Assembly: GCF_009908165.1 (NCBI RefSeq)
Contig: NZ_JAAAUC010000001.1
Span: 372,001-436,000, forward strand
Direction: 5' to 3'
DNA: 64,000 nt
Origin: Frigidibacter albus
Lineage (GTDB): Bacteria; Pseudomonadota; Alphaproteobacteria; Rhodobacterales; Rhodobacteraceae
Shown here: in pieces, positions 58,415 through 64,000 of the stretch
Numbering within the stretch: position 1 is the stretch's first letter
How the letters are laid out: each line of letters begins with the position of its first letter
Program-made: the position numbers and the translations under genes
Notes under the pieces: model-generated
What the model was told of the DNA's origin: nothing
Database searches by the model: none
What the model saw: the letters and a program-made list of their open reading frames with translations, nothing else

Positions 58415-59270
58415 AGGCTTCGCGCCCGCCAAGGTCAACCTCGCGCTGCATGTCACCGGGCAACGGGCGGATGGCTATCACCTGCTGGACAGCCTGGTGG
58501 TCTTTGCCGATGTCGGGGACCGGCTGACGGCAGAGGCGGCTGACGATCTGACCCTGCAAGTCACAGGGCCACGTGCCGAAGGAGTGCCGACGGGGCCGGA
58601 AAACCTCGTGTTGCGCGCGGCCCGGTTGCTGGACCCATCGCGCGGCGCGCGCCTGACGCTCGACAAGCATCTGCCCGCTGCGGCCGGGATCGGCGGCGGG
58701 TCTTCGGATGCGGCGGCGGCGCTGCGGGTTCTGGCGCGGCTGTGGGAACTGCCGCTGCCCGCGGCCGAGGCGACGGCGGTGCTGGGGGCCGATGTGCCGG
58801 TCTGCCTGGACGCGCGGCCCCGTCGAATGGCCGGGATCGGGGATCAGTTGTCCGATGTGCCGCCCTTGCCGCCCGCCTGGCTGGTGCTGGTCAATCCGGG
58901 GGTGCCGGTGTCAACGCCTGCCGTGTTCCGGGCGCTTGACCGCAAGGATGGCGCGCCGATGCCTGAGGTGCCCGCTTGCACAGATGCCGCCACCTTCGCC
59001 GCGTTCCTGCTGGGGCTGCGCAACGATCTGGAGCCGCCCGCCCGCGCCCTGCAGCCGCAGGTGAGCGAGGTTCTGGCCGCGCTTGGCGCACAGACCGGGT
59101 GCCTTCTGGCGCGGATGTCGGGGTCTGGGGCGACCTGCTTTGGCCTCTTCGCTGCCGAGGCGCCGGCCCGGGGCGCGGCCGCAGCCCTTGCGGCAGCGGC
59201 GGCAGGCTGGTGGGTGCAGGCAGCGCGGATGCTGCCCGCGCCGGATCAGGAGACGCGCGCCACCACGTAA
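58404..59270 (+). CDS. ispE: 4-diphosphocytidyl-2-C-methyl-D-erythritol kinase
   Basis: GHMP-family kinase of the MEP isoprenoid pathway, 288 residues. The N-terminal [21 protein letters not shown] and the ATP loop [18 protein letters not shown] are diagnostic. The C-terminal [11 protein letters not shown] is also typical. ATG 58404 lies inside the TPR gene. The 3' end overlaps the ispB 3' end by 25 bases, in opposite orientation. Confidence 0.95.
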   Translation: MPTEGFAPAKVNLALHVTGQRADGYHLLDSLVVFADVGDRLTAEAADDLTLQVTGPRAEGVPTGPENLVLRAARLLDPSRGARLTLDKHLPAAAGIGGGSSDAAAALRVLARLWELPLPAAEATAVLGADVPVCLDARPRRMAGIGDQLSDVPPLPPAWLVLVNPGVPVSTPAVFRALDRKDGAPMPEVPACTDAATFAAFLLGLRNDLEPPARALQPQVSEVLAALGAQTGCLLARMSGSGATCFGLFAAEAPARGAAAALAAAAAGWWVQAARMLPAPDQETRATT

Positions 59271-60247
59271 TCGGCCAGATCGGCCAGCATCTCGCGCAGC
59301 GGATGCGGAGGTAGCGCCGTCAGCGCGGCCTTGGCCTTGGCGGCCCAGTCCAGTGCCTCGGCCCGCGTCGCCTGCAGCGTGCCGTGCTTTTGCATCAGCG
59401 CCAGCGCCTGCTGCAGATCGCCCTCGCGCTGGTCGCCCTTCTCGATGACCCGGACCCAGAAGGCGCGCTCTTCCGCATCGGCCAGCGCTACCGCCTTGAT
59501 CACCGGCAGCGTCAGCTTGCGCTCGCGGAAATCGTCGCCGGTATTCTTGCCGATCACCTCGGACAGCCCGCCGTAATCCAAAAGGTCATCGACGATCTGG
59601 AAGGCGATGCCAAGCGCGTCGCCATAGGCGTGCAGGGCCTGCACCTGATCCTCGGGCGCGCCGGCGATGACGCCGCCCACCTCGGTTGCCGCGGAAAACA
59701 GCGCGGCGGTCTTGCCGCGGATCACCTGCAGGTAGACGCCCTCATCCGTCGCCAGATCCTGCGCGGCGGTCAGCTGCAGCACCTCGCCCTCGGCAATCAC
59801 CGCCGAGGCGTTGGACAGGATCCCCATCACCCGCATCGACCCGGTTTCCGTCATCAGCTGGAAGCTGCGCGCGAACAGGTAATCGCCGACCAGAACCGAG
59901 GATTTGTTGTCCCACAGCAGGTTGGCCGTGGGCCGCCCGCGCCGCTGGGTGCTTTCATCGACCACATCGTCATGCAGCAGGGTCGCGGTGTGGATGAACT
60001 CCACCGTCGCCGCCAGATGCACGTGATAGGGGCCGCCATAGCCGCACATCCGTGCCGCCGCCAGCGTCAGCATCGGGCGCAGGCGCTTGCCGCCGGCCTC
60101 GACCAGATGCGCCGTCACCTCGGGGATCCGCGGTGCGTGCTGCGAGGCCATCCGGTCCCGGATCAGCAGGTTCACGCGTTCCATATCCGCGGCCAGATGT
60201 TCGGCCAGGCGGTCATGCGGTTTGGTTGCGGCGTCGTCCAAGCTCAT
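59246..60247 (-). CDS. ispB: Long-chain polyprenyl diphosphate synthase (octa/decaprenyl)
   Basis: Trans-prenyltransferase of 333 residues making the quinone side chain. The two aspartate-rich motifs are LLHDDVVDE (about residue 88) and [19 protein letters not shown] is the IPP-binding stretch. In Q10-producing alphaproteobacteria this enzyme makes decaprenyl diphosphate (DdsA/SdsA); the exact chain length cannot be read from sequence. ATG 60247 begins [14 protein letters not shown]. It is divergent from the DUF2007 gene. Confidence 0.92.
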   Translation of the reverse strand: MSLDDAATKPHDRLAEHLAADMERVNLLIRDRMASQHAPRIPEVTAHLVEAGGKRLRPMLTLAAARMCGYGGPYHVHLAATVEFIHTATLLHDDVVDESTQRRGRPTANLLWDNKSSVLVGDYLFARSFQLMTETGSMRVMGILSNASAVIAEGEVLQLTAAQDLATDEGVYLQVIRGKTAALFSAATEVGGVIAGAPEDQVQALHAYGDALGIAFQIVDDLLDYGGLSEVIGKNTGDDFRERKLTLPVIKAVALADAEERAFWVRVIEKGDQREGDLQQALALMQKHGTLQATRAEALDWAAKAKAALTALPPHPLREMLADLADYVVARVS

Positions 60248-60301
60248 CGTTACCCCGTTGACGCTCGACAATTCCCGGCGTCTGCCCTTTAGTCGCGGAC
60301 C

Positions 60302-60517
60302 ATGAAGGAACTCTTGCGCACCAACGATCCCACGAAGATCGCCTATGCCACCGTCCTGCTTCAGGGCGAGGGTATAGCGGCGTTTCAGATGGACGTCCAC
60401 ATGAGTGTCCTTGAAGGCTCGATCGGCATCTTGCCGCGGCGGATCATGGTGCGGGACCAGGATCTGTTCCTGGCGCGCGCCGTGCTGGCCGATAACGGGA
60501 TCGGGACCGAGCTTTAG
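60302..60517 (+). CDS. DUF2007 family protein
   Basis: Small cytosolic protein of 71 residues (MKELLRTNDPTKIAYATVLLQ at the start, then GIAAFQMDVHMSVLEG and PRRIMVRDQDLFLARAVL). This is the DUF2007 pattern, a GlnB-like ferredoxin fold annotated as putative signal transducer. It ends 1 base before the methyltransferase start, so the two are coupled. Confidence 0.85.
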   Translation: MKELLRTNDPTKIAYATVLLQGEGIAAFQMDVHMSVLEGSIGILPRRIMVRDQDLFLARAVLADNGIGTEL

Positions 60518-60518
60518 C

Positions 60519-61307
60519 ATGTTCGCCGCGGATGACCTGACCGATGACGGGTTTCTGGGCGGGCGGCTGCGGGTGCTGCAGCCGCGCAGTGGCTACCGCG
60601 CCGCGACCGATCCGGTGTTTCTGGCCGCCGCCGTCGCTGCGCAGCCGGGGCAGGCGGTGCTGGAGCTGGGATGCGGGGCCGGGGTGGCGTCGCTGTGCCT
60701 TGCGGCGCGGGTGCCGGGGCTGGTGCAGGCGGGGCTGGAGCTGCAGCCGGCCTATGCCGATCTGGCGCGCCAGAATGCCGCGCGCAATGGCCTGCCGCTG
60801 GAGGTGCTGGAGGGGGATCTGGCCGCCATGCCCGCCCTTTTGCGGGCGCGCTGCTTCGACCATGTCATCGCCAACCCGCCCTTCTATCCGGCGGGGGGCG
60901 GCACCGCCTGCGCCGATCCGGGGCGCGAGACGGCACAGCGCGAGGCGACCCCCTTGGCGGACTGGGTTGCGGCCGGGTTGCGGCGGCTGCATCCGGGCGG
61001 CTGGCTGACGATCATCCAGGAGGCGCACCGCTTGCCAGACCTGCTGGTCGCCCTGTCTGCCAGGACCGGCAGCATCACCGCGCTGCCCTTGGTGGCGCGG
61101 ATCGGGAGGCCGGCGGGGCGGGTGATCGTGCAGGCGCGCAAGGGCGGACGCGGGCGCTTCACGCTCGCACCGCCGCTGGTCCTGCACGACGGCGCAGCGC
61201 ATGATGGCGACCGCGAGAACCATTCCGATATGGCGGCGGCGATCCTGCGCAAGGGGGCGGCGCTGGAAATTCGGGCAGGCGGCGGGGCATCGCTGCGCAG
61301 CGATTAG
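60519..61307 (+). CDS. SAM-dependent N6-adenine methyltransferase, TrmN6-like
   Basis: Methyltransferase of 262 residues. The SAM motif is VLELGCGAGVASLCLA and the catalytic motif is VIANPPFYP, which is NPPF/Y as in N6-adenine enzymes. Overall it matches the tRNA1(Val) A37 methyltransferase family (TrmN6/YfiC). It begins 1 base after the DUF2007 stop. Confidence 0.87.
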   Translation: MFAADDLTDDGFLGGRLRVLQPRSGYRAATDPVFLAAAVAAQPGQAVLELGCGAGVASLCLAARVPGLVQAGLELQPAYADLARQNAARNGLPLEVLEGDLAAMPALLRARCFDHVIANPPFYPAGGGTACADPGRETAQREATPLADWVAAGLRRLHPGGWLTIIQEAHRLPDLLVALSARTGSITALPLVARIGRPAGRVIVQARKGGRGRFTLAPPLVLHDGAAHDGDRENHSDMAAAILRKGAALEIRAGGGASLRSD

Positions 61308-61426
61308 CACTTCGGCAAGAATTGGCAGGCGACACTGGAATTCGCCGGGTGGGTCATCGTGGCGCGTGACACGACTCAGGTTGTGTGATGGAATTATGAC
61401 TGGTTCAACAGGAGAAGGAGACGACC

Positions 61427-61594
61427 ATGACTCTCAGTTCGCACCTGACGGAACTTCGCAAGAAGCATCAGCATCTTTCGGATCAGGTGGAAAGCGCACA
61501 GCGCAGTCCGGCCACCGATGATCTGATGATCGCCGAGATGAAGAAGAAGAAACTTCGCATCAAGGAAGAGATCGGCCGCCTGTCGCAGGCCTGA
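61427..61594 (+). CDS. YdcH family (DUF465) small protein
   Basis: Basic coiled-coil protein of 55 residues: MTLSSHLTELRKKHQHLSDQ, then ESAQRSPATDDLMIAEMKKK and LRIKEEIGRLSQA. This is the DUF465/YdcH pattern. GGAGAAGGAG at 61411-61420 is a strong ribosome site 6 bases upstream, so the gene is likely well translated. Function is unknown. It converges on the DMT exporter. Confidence 0.88.
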   Translation: MTLSSHLTELRKKHQHLSDQVESAQRSPATDDLMIAEMKKKKLRIKEEIGRLSQA

Positions 61595-61609
61595 TCGCAC
61601 GGATATCAA

Positions 61610-62488
61610 TCACTTAGCCCGCGCGCTGGCCCAGGCGGCCAGCGCCGCACCCCCCGCAACCAGCCCCGCCGCCAGCAGCAGCCGCAGGTCCGCCTGCGCC
61701 TGTCCCGCCAGCACGAGGGCCAGCGTCGACAGCAGCGGCGCCGCATAGGATGCGGTGCCGAGGACTTGGATATCGCCTTTCTTCACGCCAATATCCCAGA
61801 CGTAGAAGGCGAGTCCCACAGGGCCGAGGCCGAGGGCCAGAACCGACAGCCAGCCCACCCCGCTTTGCGGCCAGACGGTCGCTTCGGTAAGCACATGCGC
61901 CACGGCGGACAGCACCGCCGTGGCGAGACAGAACACCGCGACCGATGCGGTGGGCACCTCGCCCAGTCGGCGCGAGAGCACGGAGTAGGTCGCCCATGTC
62001 AGGGCGCAGAGGAAAGCGAGGCCATAGCCGGCCAGCGCCGTTTCTGTCAACGTGACGCCACCCTCGACGAGCCGTCCGCCGACGATCAGCGCCGCCCCGG
62101 CGAATGCGACGGTCGCGCCTAGGATGTGCAAACCGGTTAGCCTTTCCCCCGGCAGCAGGCCCGAGAACAGCACGATCAGCAGCGGCCAGAGATAGGCGAT
62201 CAGCCCCGCCTCGGCCGCCGGTGCCATGCGCAGGGCCGAGAAATACAACAGGTGATAGCCGAAAAGCCCGGCAGTCCCGAAGGCATAGACCTTCCAGGAC
62301 ACCCGCCGCAGCTGCCCGAACCCGCCGCTGCGCGCCACCCAGACCAGCCCGAGCGCCCCGCCCACAGCAAAGGTCAGCGCGTTCAGCAGCAGCGGTGGCA
62401 CAGGGGCCGAGCCGACGGTGAACAGCGCCAGCAGCGACCACAGCAGGATGGCGATGAAACCGAAGGCGGTGGCGCGGGTGCGGGTCAT
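61610..62488 (-). CDS. DMT-superfamily exporter (EamA, YddG-like)
   Basis: Inner-membrane transporter of 292 residues with ten hydrophobic segments in two EamA halves (about 5-135 and 150-285). The pattern FGFIAILLWSLLALFTVGSA, ALRMAPAAEAGLIAYLWPLLIVLFSG resembles YddG, an aromatic amino acid exporter. Substrate is not proven. Confidence 0.88.
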   Translation of the reverse strand: MTRTRATAFGFIAILLWSLLALFTVGSAPVPPLLLNALTFAVGGALGLVWVARSGGFGQLRRVSWKVYAFGTAGLFGYHLLYFSALRMAPAAEAGLIAYLWPLLIVLFSGLLPGERLTGLHILGATVAFAGAALIVGGRLVEGGVTLTETALAGYGLAFLCALTWATYSVLSRRLGEVPTASVAVFCLATAVLSAVAHVLTEATVWPQSGVGWLSVLALGLGPVGLAFYVWDIGVKKGDIQVLGTASYAAPLLSTLALVLAGQAQADLRLLLAAGLVAGGAALAAWASARAK

Positions 62489-62556
62489 GGCGGGCTCCTG
62501 GATGCCCGCGCATCATCCGCGCTGCGTTGCCGCAAGCAAGCCCCCAAAATGCGAAA

Positions 62557-62580
62557 GGGCCGGCCCCGCAGGGCCGGCCC
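62557..62580 (-). terminator. Intrinsic terminator after phaB
   Basis: On the minus strand GGGCCGGCC (62580-62572) pairs with GGCCGGCCC (62565-62557) and runs into TTTCGCATTTT. It is 19 bases after the phaB stop. Confidence 0.75.
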
Positions 62581-62598
62581 CATAGCGTTCGCAAGCAA

Positions 62599-63321
62599 TC
62601 AGACGAAGTACTGCCCGCCATTGGCGCTGATCGTCGCGCCGGTGATGAAGCCGGCATCGTCGCCCGCAAGGAACACCACGCAGCGCGCGATTTCCTCGGG
62701 CGCGCCCAGACGGCCGACCGGGATCTGCGCGATGATGCTCTCACGCACCTTTTCCGGCACCGCCATCACCATTTCCGTGCCGATATAGCCCGGGCAGATC
62801 GCGTTGACGGTAATCCCGGCGCGCGCGCCCTCTTGCGCCAGCGCCTTGGTGAAGCCCAGATCGCCTGCCTTCGCCGCCGAGTAGTTGGCTTGCCCGGCCT
62901 GGCCTTTCTGGCCGTTGATCGACGAGATGTTGATGACGCGGCCGAACTTGCGGTCGCGCATCCCCGGCCAGAGCGGGTGGGTCATGTTGAACAGGCCCGA
63001 CAGGTTGGTGTCCATCACCTCCTGCCACATCTGGCGGGTCATCTTGTGGAACATCGAATCGCGGGTGATGCCGGCATTGTTAACCAGCACATCGACGGGG
63101 CCCAGATCGGCCTCGACCCGTGCGATGCCCTCGGCGCAGGCGTCGTAATCGGCGACCGACCATTTATAGGCCGGGATGCCGGTCTCTTCGGTGAATTTCG
63201 CCGCGGCTTCGTCATTGCCGGCATAGTTTGCCGCGACCTTGTAACCGGCCGCCTGAAGCGCCAGCGAGATCGCCGCGCCAATGCCCCGGGTGCCGCCGGT
63301 GACGAGTGCTACTTTGGACAT
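62599..63321 (-). CDS. phaB: Acetoacetyl-CoA reductase
   Basis: NADPH-dependent short-chain dehydrogenase of 240 residues reducing acetoacetyl-CoA to (R)-3-hydroxybutyryl-CoA for polyhydroxybutyrate. The cofactor motif is VTGGTRGIGAAIS, NNAG is at about 87, and the catalytic Ser-Tyr-Lys are in ISSINGQKGQAGQANYSAAKAG. GGAGGA precedes ATG 63321. It follows phaA on the same strand, with a strong hairpin in the gap. Confidence 0.95.
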   Translation of the reverse strand: MSKVALVTGGTRGIGAAISLALQAAGYKVAANYAGNDEAAAKFTEETGIPAYKWSVADYDACAEGIARVEADLGPVDVLVNNAGITRDSMFHKMTRQMWQEVMDTNLSGLFNMTHPLWPGMRDRKFGRVINISSINGQKGQAGQANYSAAKAGDLGFTKALAQEGARAGITVNAICPGYIGTEMVMAVPEKVRESIIAQIPVGRLGAPEEIARCVVFLAGDDAGFITGATISANGGQYFV

Positions 63322-63366
63322 GATTCCTCCCTCGTGGAAATGTATTGAAACTCTGTTACCTAAAAT

Positions 63367-63401
63367 GATTTCAGCGCGCAATATTATTGCGCGCTGAAAT
63401 C
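63367..63401 (-). terminator. Perfect 15-bp hairpin between phaA and phaB
   Basis: GATTTCAGCGCGCAA (63367-63381), loop TATTA, TTGCGCGCTGAAATC (63387-63401). On the minus strand it is followed by ATTTTAGG. It starts 9 bases after the phaA stop and lies 46 bases before phaB. It could terminate or attenuate read-through, or protect the phaA transcript end. Confidence 0.75.
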
Positions 63402-63409
63402 ACAAAGTT

Positions 63410-64000
63410 TCACAGACCTTCGATGCACATCGCAACGCCCATGCCGCCGCCGATGCACAGCGTGGCAAGGCCCTTCTTGGCCCCGCGGCGCTTCATCTCG
63501 AAGAGCAGCGTGTTGAGGATCCGCGCGCCCGAGGCGCCGATCGGGTGGCCGATGGCGATGGCGCCGCCATTGACGTTCACCACCTCGGGGTTCCAGCCCA
63601 TGTCCTTGTTCACGGCGCAGGCCTGCGCCGCAAAGGCCTCGTTCGCCTCGACCAGATCGAGGTCGGTGGCCTTCCAGCCGGCCTTTTCCAGCGCCTTGCG
63701 GCTGGCATGGATCGGCCCGACGCCCATGATCGACGGATCGAGCCCGGCAGTGGCATAGGAGGCGATGCGCGCCAGCGGGGTCAGCCCGCGCCTGGCGGCC
63801 TCATCCTCGGACATCAGGATCACGGCGGCGGCGCCGTCGTTGAGGCCCGAGGCGTTGCCGGCGGTGACGGTGCCGTCCTTGGTGAAGGCCGGGCGCAGCT
63901 TGGTCATCGAGTCGAGCGTGGCGCCGGCGCGGATGTATTCGTCGGCATCCACCACCGTCTCGCCCTTGCGGGTCTTGATGGTGAAGGCGATGATCTCATC
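63410..64000 (-). CDS. phaA: Acetyl-CoA acetyltransferase, 3' part
   Basis: C-terminal 196 residues of a thiolase; the frame is open to the window edge, so the N-terminus with the nucleophilic cysteine is outside. Visible parts are the [16 protein letters not shown] region, [17 protein letters not shown], the histidine motif [18 protein letters not shown] and the second cysteine [17 protein letters not shown]. With phaB it forms the first two steps of polyhydroxybutyrate synthesis. A second thiolase is at 31.6 kb. Confidence 0.94.
   Translation of the reverse strand, partial: DEIIAFTIKTRKGETVVDADEYIRAGATLDSMTKLRPAFTKDGTVTAGNASGLNDGAAAVILMSEDEAARRGLTPLARIASYATAGLDPSIMGVGPIHASRKALEKAGWKATDLDLVEANEAFAAQACAVNKDMGWNPEVVNVNGGAIAIGHPIGASGARILNTLLFEMKRRGAKKGLATLCIGGGMGVAMCIEGL

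Overview
The window is about 64 kb of very GC-rich DNA (roughly two thirds G+C). It looks like an ordinary chromosomal segment of a Rhodobacteraceae alphaproteobacterium near Rhodobacter, Paracoccus, Gemmobacter or Tabrizicola. The evidence is the strong C/G preference at third codon positions, Q10-type respiratory genes (ETF-QO, long-chain polyprenyl synthase), the tiny aa3-oxidase subunit IV, the phaA-phaB pair, glycine betaine monooxygenase, and the rsfS-rlmH-gpmI-envC-ctpA-rppH order. I saw no prophage, IS element, CRISPR array, rRNA or tRNA. Genus assignment is inference.

Layout. 1-2.5 kb: end of an uptake [NiFe]-hydrogenase operon (hupL-hupE-hupC). 2.7-5.7 kb: an aldehyde dehydrogenase broken by a one-base frameshift, then a GMC alcohol dehydrogenase. 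5.9-15.8 kb: a hybrid histidine kinase, then a periplasmic alpha-2-macroglobulin coupled to penicillin-binding protein 1C. 15.8-20.5 kb: rlmN, an IalB-family protein, an asparaginase, a TauE/SafE exporter, a ~200-bp structured repeat and an acyl-CoA thioesterase. 20.5-27.3 kb: serine biosynthesis split into serB (minus) and serC-serA (plus), with a tandem universal stress protein and a cation/proton antiporter between. 27.5-32.8 kb: two metallophosphoesterases, an ETHE1-like metallohydrolase, a lipid kinase, creA and a thiolase. 32.9-35.5 kb: a cobalamin riboswitch followed by gbcA-gbcB. 35.5-41.3 kb: the minus-strand housekeeping block rppH-ctpA-envC-gpmI-rlmH-rsfS, interrupted by the second repeat copy. 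41.7-43.9 kb: leuC-leuD. 44-50.8 kb: a membrane protein and an EEP-family protein, tsaC, an acyl-CoA dehydrogenase with a metallohydrolase, the 44-residue cytochrome oxidase subunit IV and a lipoprotein. 50.8-54.7 kb: azlCD, mobA, a GNAT enzyme, an unknown membrane protein and greA. 54.9-64 kb: ETF-QO, a TPR protein, ispE, ispB, a DUF2007 protein, a methyltransferase, a YdcH-like protein, a DMT exporter and phaB-phaA.

The most interesting signals are mostly non-coding. (1) The cobalamin riboswitch sits directly upstream of the B12-independent glycine betaine monooxygenase. (2) Phased 11-bp repeats, each a 7-bp box plus 4-bp spacer, lie immediately upstream of both serA and leuD, suggesting shared control of two amino-acid pathways. 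(3) A ~200-bp element with several hairpins occurs twice, each time just downstream of a minus-strand stop codon and in the same orientation.

All calls come from reading the sequence and its translations; no database search was run.
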